This document shows, one piece after another, positions 63,578-64,000 of a stretch of 64,000 nucleotides of DNA. Numbering within the stretch: position 1 is the stretch's first letter; each line of letters begins with the position of its first letter. Under the pieces are notes generated by a model. That model was not told the DNA's origin, searched no databases, and was given only the letters and a program-made list of their open reading frames with translations. Both the position numbers and the translations under genes were made by a program. The DNA lies in the NCBI GenBank assembly GCA_946183145.1, contig CAMGZM010000001.1, positions 1 through 64,000 on the forward strand, given 5' to 3'. The stretch comes from an uncultured Fretibacterium sp. (GTDB taxonomy: Bacteria > Synergistota > Synergistia > Synergistales > Aminobacteriaceae).

Positions 63578-63661
63578 ATGAAACGATTCATTTTGTTCAT
63601 GCTGGCATTTGTAATTGTTACGCTGTCAGCATCGGAGGGATTGAAGGAGGTATGCTTATGA
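63578..63661 (+). CDS. 27-residue signal-peptide-like leader ORF
   Basis: ATG at 63578 after AAGGAGG encodes MKRFILFMLAFVIVTLSAS and then SEGLKEVCL, ending at a TGA that overlaps the next ATG (TTATGA). It resembles the signal peptide of the next protein (MKKFIVLMMAVILIGVAVQG) and its tail contains that gene's ribosome-binding site. It may be a truncated duplicate or a coupled leader peptide. Confidence 0.45.
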   Translation: MKRFILFMLAFVIVTLSASEGLKEVCL

Positions 63662-64000
63662 AAAAATTTATCGTGCTTATGATGGCTGTAATTCTTATTG
63701 GCGTTGCGGTTCAGGGAGCGCAGGCATCGTACTGGAACGAGGGCAATTACGGCTACAGCGAAGAGACAGCATATGTCATTGACTCGATATCCGATTTTGT
63801 GGAATTTCAGACCAGAGTCAACAACGGCACTGAGCCAGAAGGTTCATACTACAAGCTGGGTATAAATCTCAACCTAGCAGGAAATTATCCGAAATGGATT
63901 CCAATCGGTACAGAATCCAGCCCATTCAAAGGACACTTCAACGGGAATGGCAAGACAATAACAATGAACACCGAAAAATATCCACAGGAGACATTAACAG
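63658..64000 (+). CDS. Secreted GLUG-like repeat protein, 3' partial
   Basis: Starts at ATG 63658 after GAAGGAGG and runs open to the window end (114 codons seen). Signal peptide MKKFIVLMMAVILIGVAVQG with likely cleavage after AQA. The mature part has IDSISDFVEFQTRVNNGTE, then LNLAGNYPKWIPIGTESSP and FKGHFNGNGKTIT. This is the lead-in of GLUG-motif and related right-handed beta-helix surface proteins (PIG....F.G.fdGnGktI). Probably a large secreted adhesin-like protein continuing beyond the window. Confidence 0.75.
   Translation, partial: MKKFIVLMMAVILIGVAVQGAQASYWNEGNYGYSEETAYVIDSISDFVEFQTRVNNGTEPEGSYYKLGINLNLAGNYPKWIPIGTESSPFKGHFNGNGKTITMNTEKYPQETLT

Noticed and set aside
1-64000. tRNA, rRNA and tmRNA genes
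   Set aside because: I looked for cloverleaf ends with CCA, GGTTCGAATCC-type T arms and conserved rRNA words and found none.

Overview
The window is a bacterial chromosome segment of moderate GC with dense, mostly operonic genes. It looks like a motile, didermic, host- or gut-associated anaerobe. It has flagellins, phosphatidylserine synthase plus decarboxylase, a periplasmic SurA/PpiC-type chaperone, sugar PTS permeases and large secreted repeat proteins. I lean towards Synergistota, but that is an inference from gene content and style, not a demonstration. I see no tRNA, rRNA or CRISPR array.

Layout. 1-6.8 kb: the 3' part of a giant leucine-rich-repeat / putative-Ig surface protein. 6.8-8.0 kb: formate/nitrite-type channel. 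8.0-11.1 kb: a small operon of a frameshifted radical SAM gene, a GreA-C-like protein, a thymidylate-kinase-like protein and an LRAT/NlpC-like protein. 11.1-13.0 kb: CPBP protease and exported protein. 13.0-13.4 kb: relic of an IS605-type element. 13.4-24.0 kb: PpiC, argH, NFACT/RqcH, two very large flagellins and an HNH protein. 24.1-29.1 kb: GlcNAc PTS (nagE) and nagA, separated by an IS605-type tnpB element, then an aldo/keto reductase. 29.2-34.9 kb: a defence-like patch with a Doc-type toxin/antitoxin, a single-chain restriction-modification enzyme and a 500-base structured non-coding region. 34.9-43.7 kb: folK, trehalose PTS and hydrolase, exported nucleosidase, threonine-aldolase-like enzyme, valS. 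43.8-47.6 kb: unfamiliar secreted proteins and a papain-type protease. 47.6-51.5 kb: YunG-like protein, DMT permease, metal/siderophore-type ABC ATPase and binding protein, AIR-synthase-like protein. 51.6-58.0 kb: an amino-acid ABC transporter whose membrane subunit carries a long array of solute-binding domains, with its ATPase. 58.2-59.4 kb: an ardC gene broken by an insertion. 59.6-63.5 kb: gyrA-psd-pssA. The window ends inside a secreted GLUG-like protein.

The observations I rate highest are: (1) an 8-mer, CATGGCCG, found about 37 times on both strands and in all three coding frames, roughly twenty times the random expectation, and missing from most accessory or surface genes, which behaves like an uptake or architecture signal; (2) the transporter at 51.6-56.9 kb, which has a half binding domain at each end of a five-domain array, a circular-permutation-like layout; (3) a tnpB split exactly at a classical A_AAA_AAC slippery heptamer; (4) a lone HEARO/omega-RNA-like structure directly after the stop codon of the restriction-modification gene.
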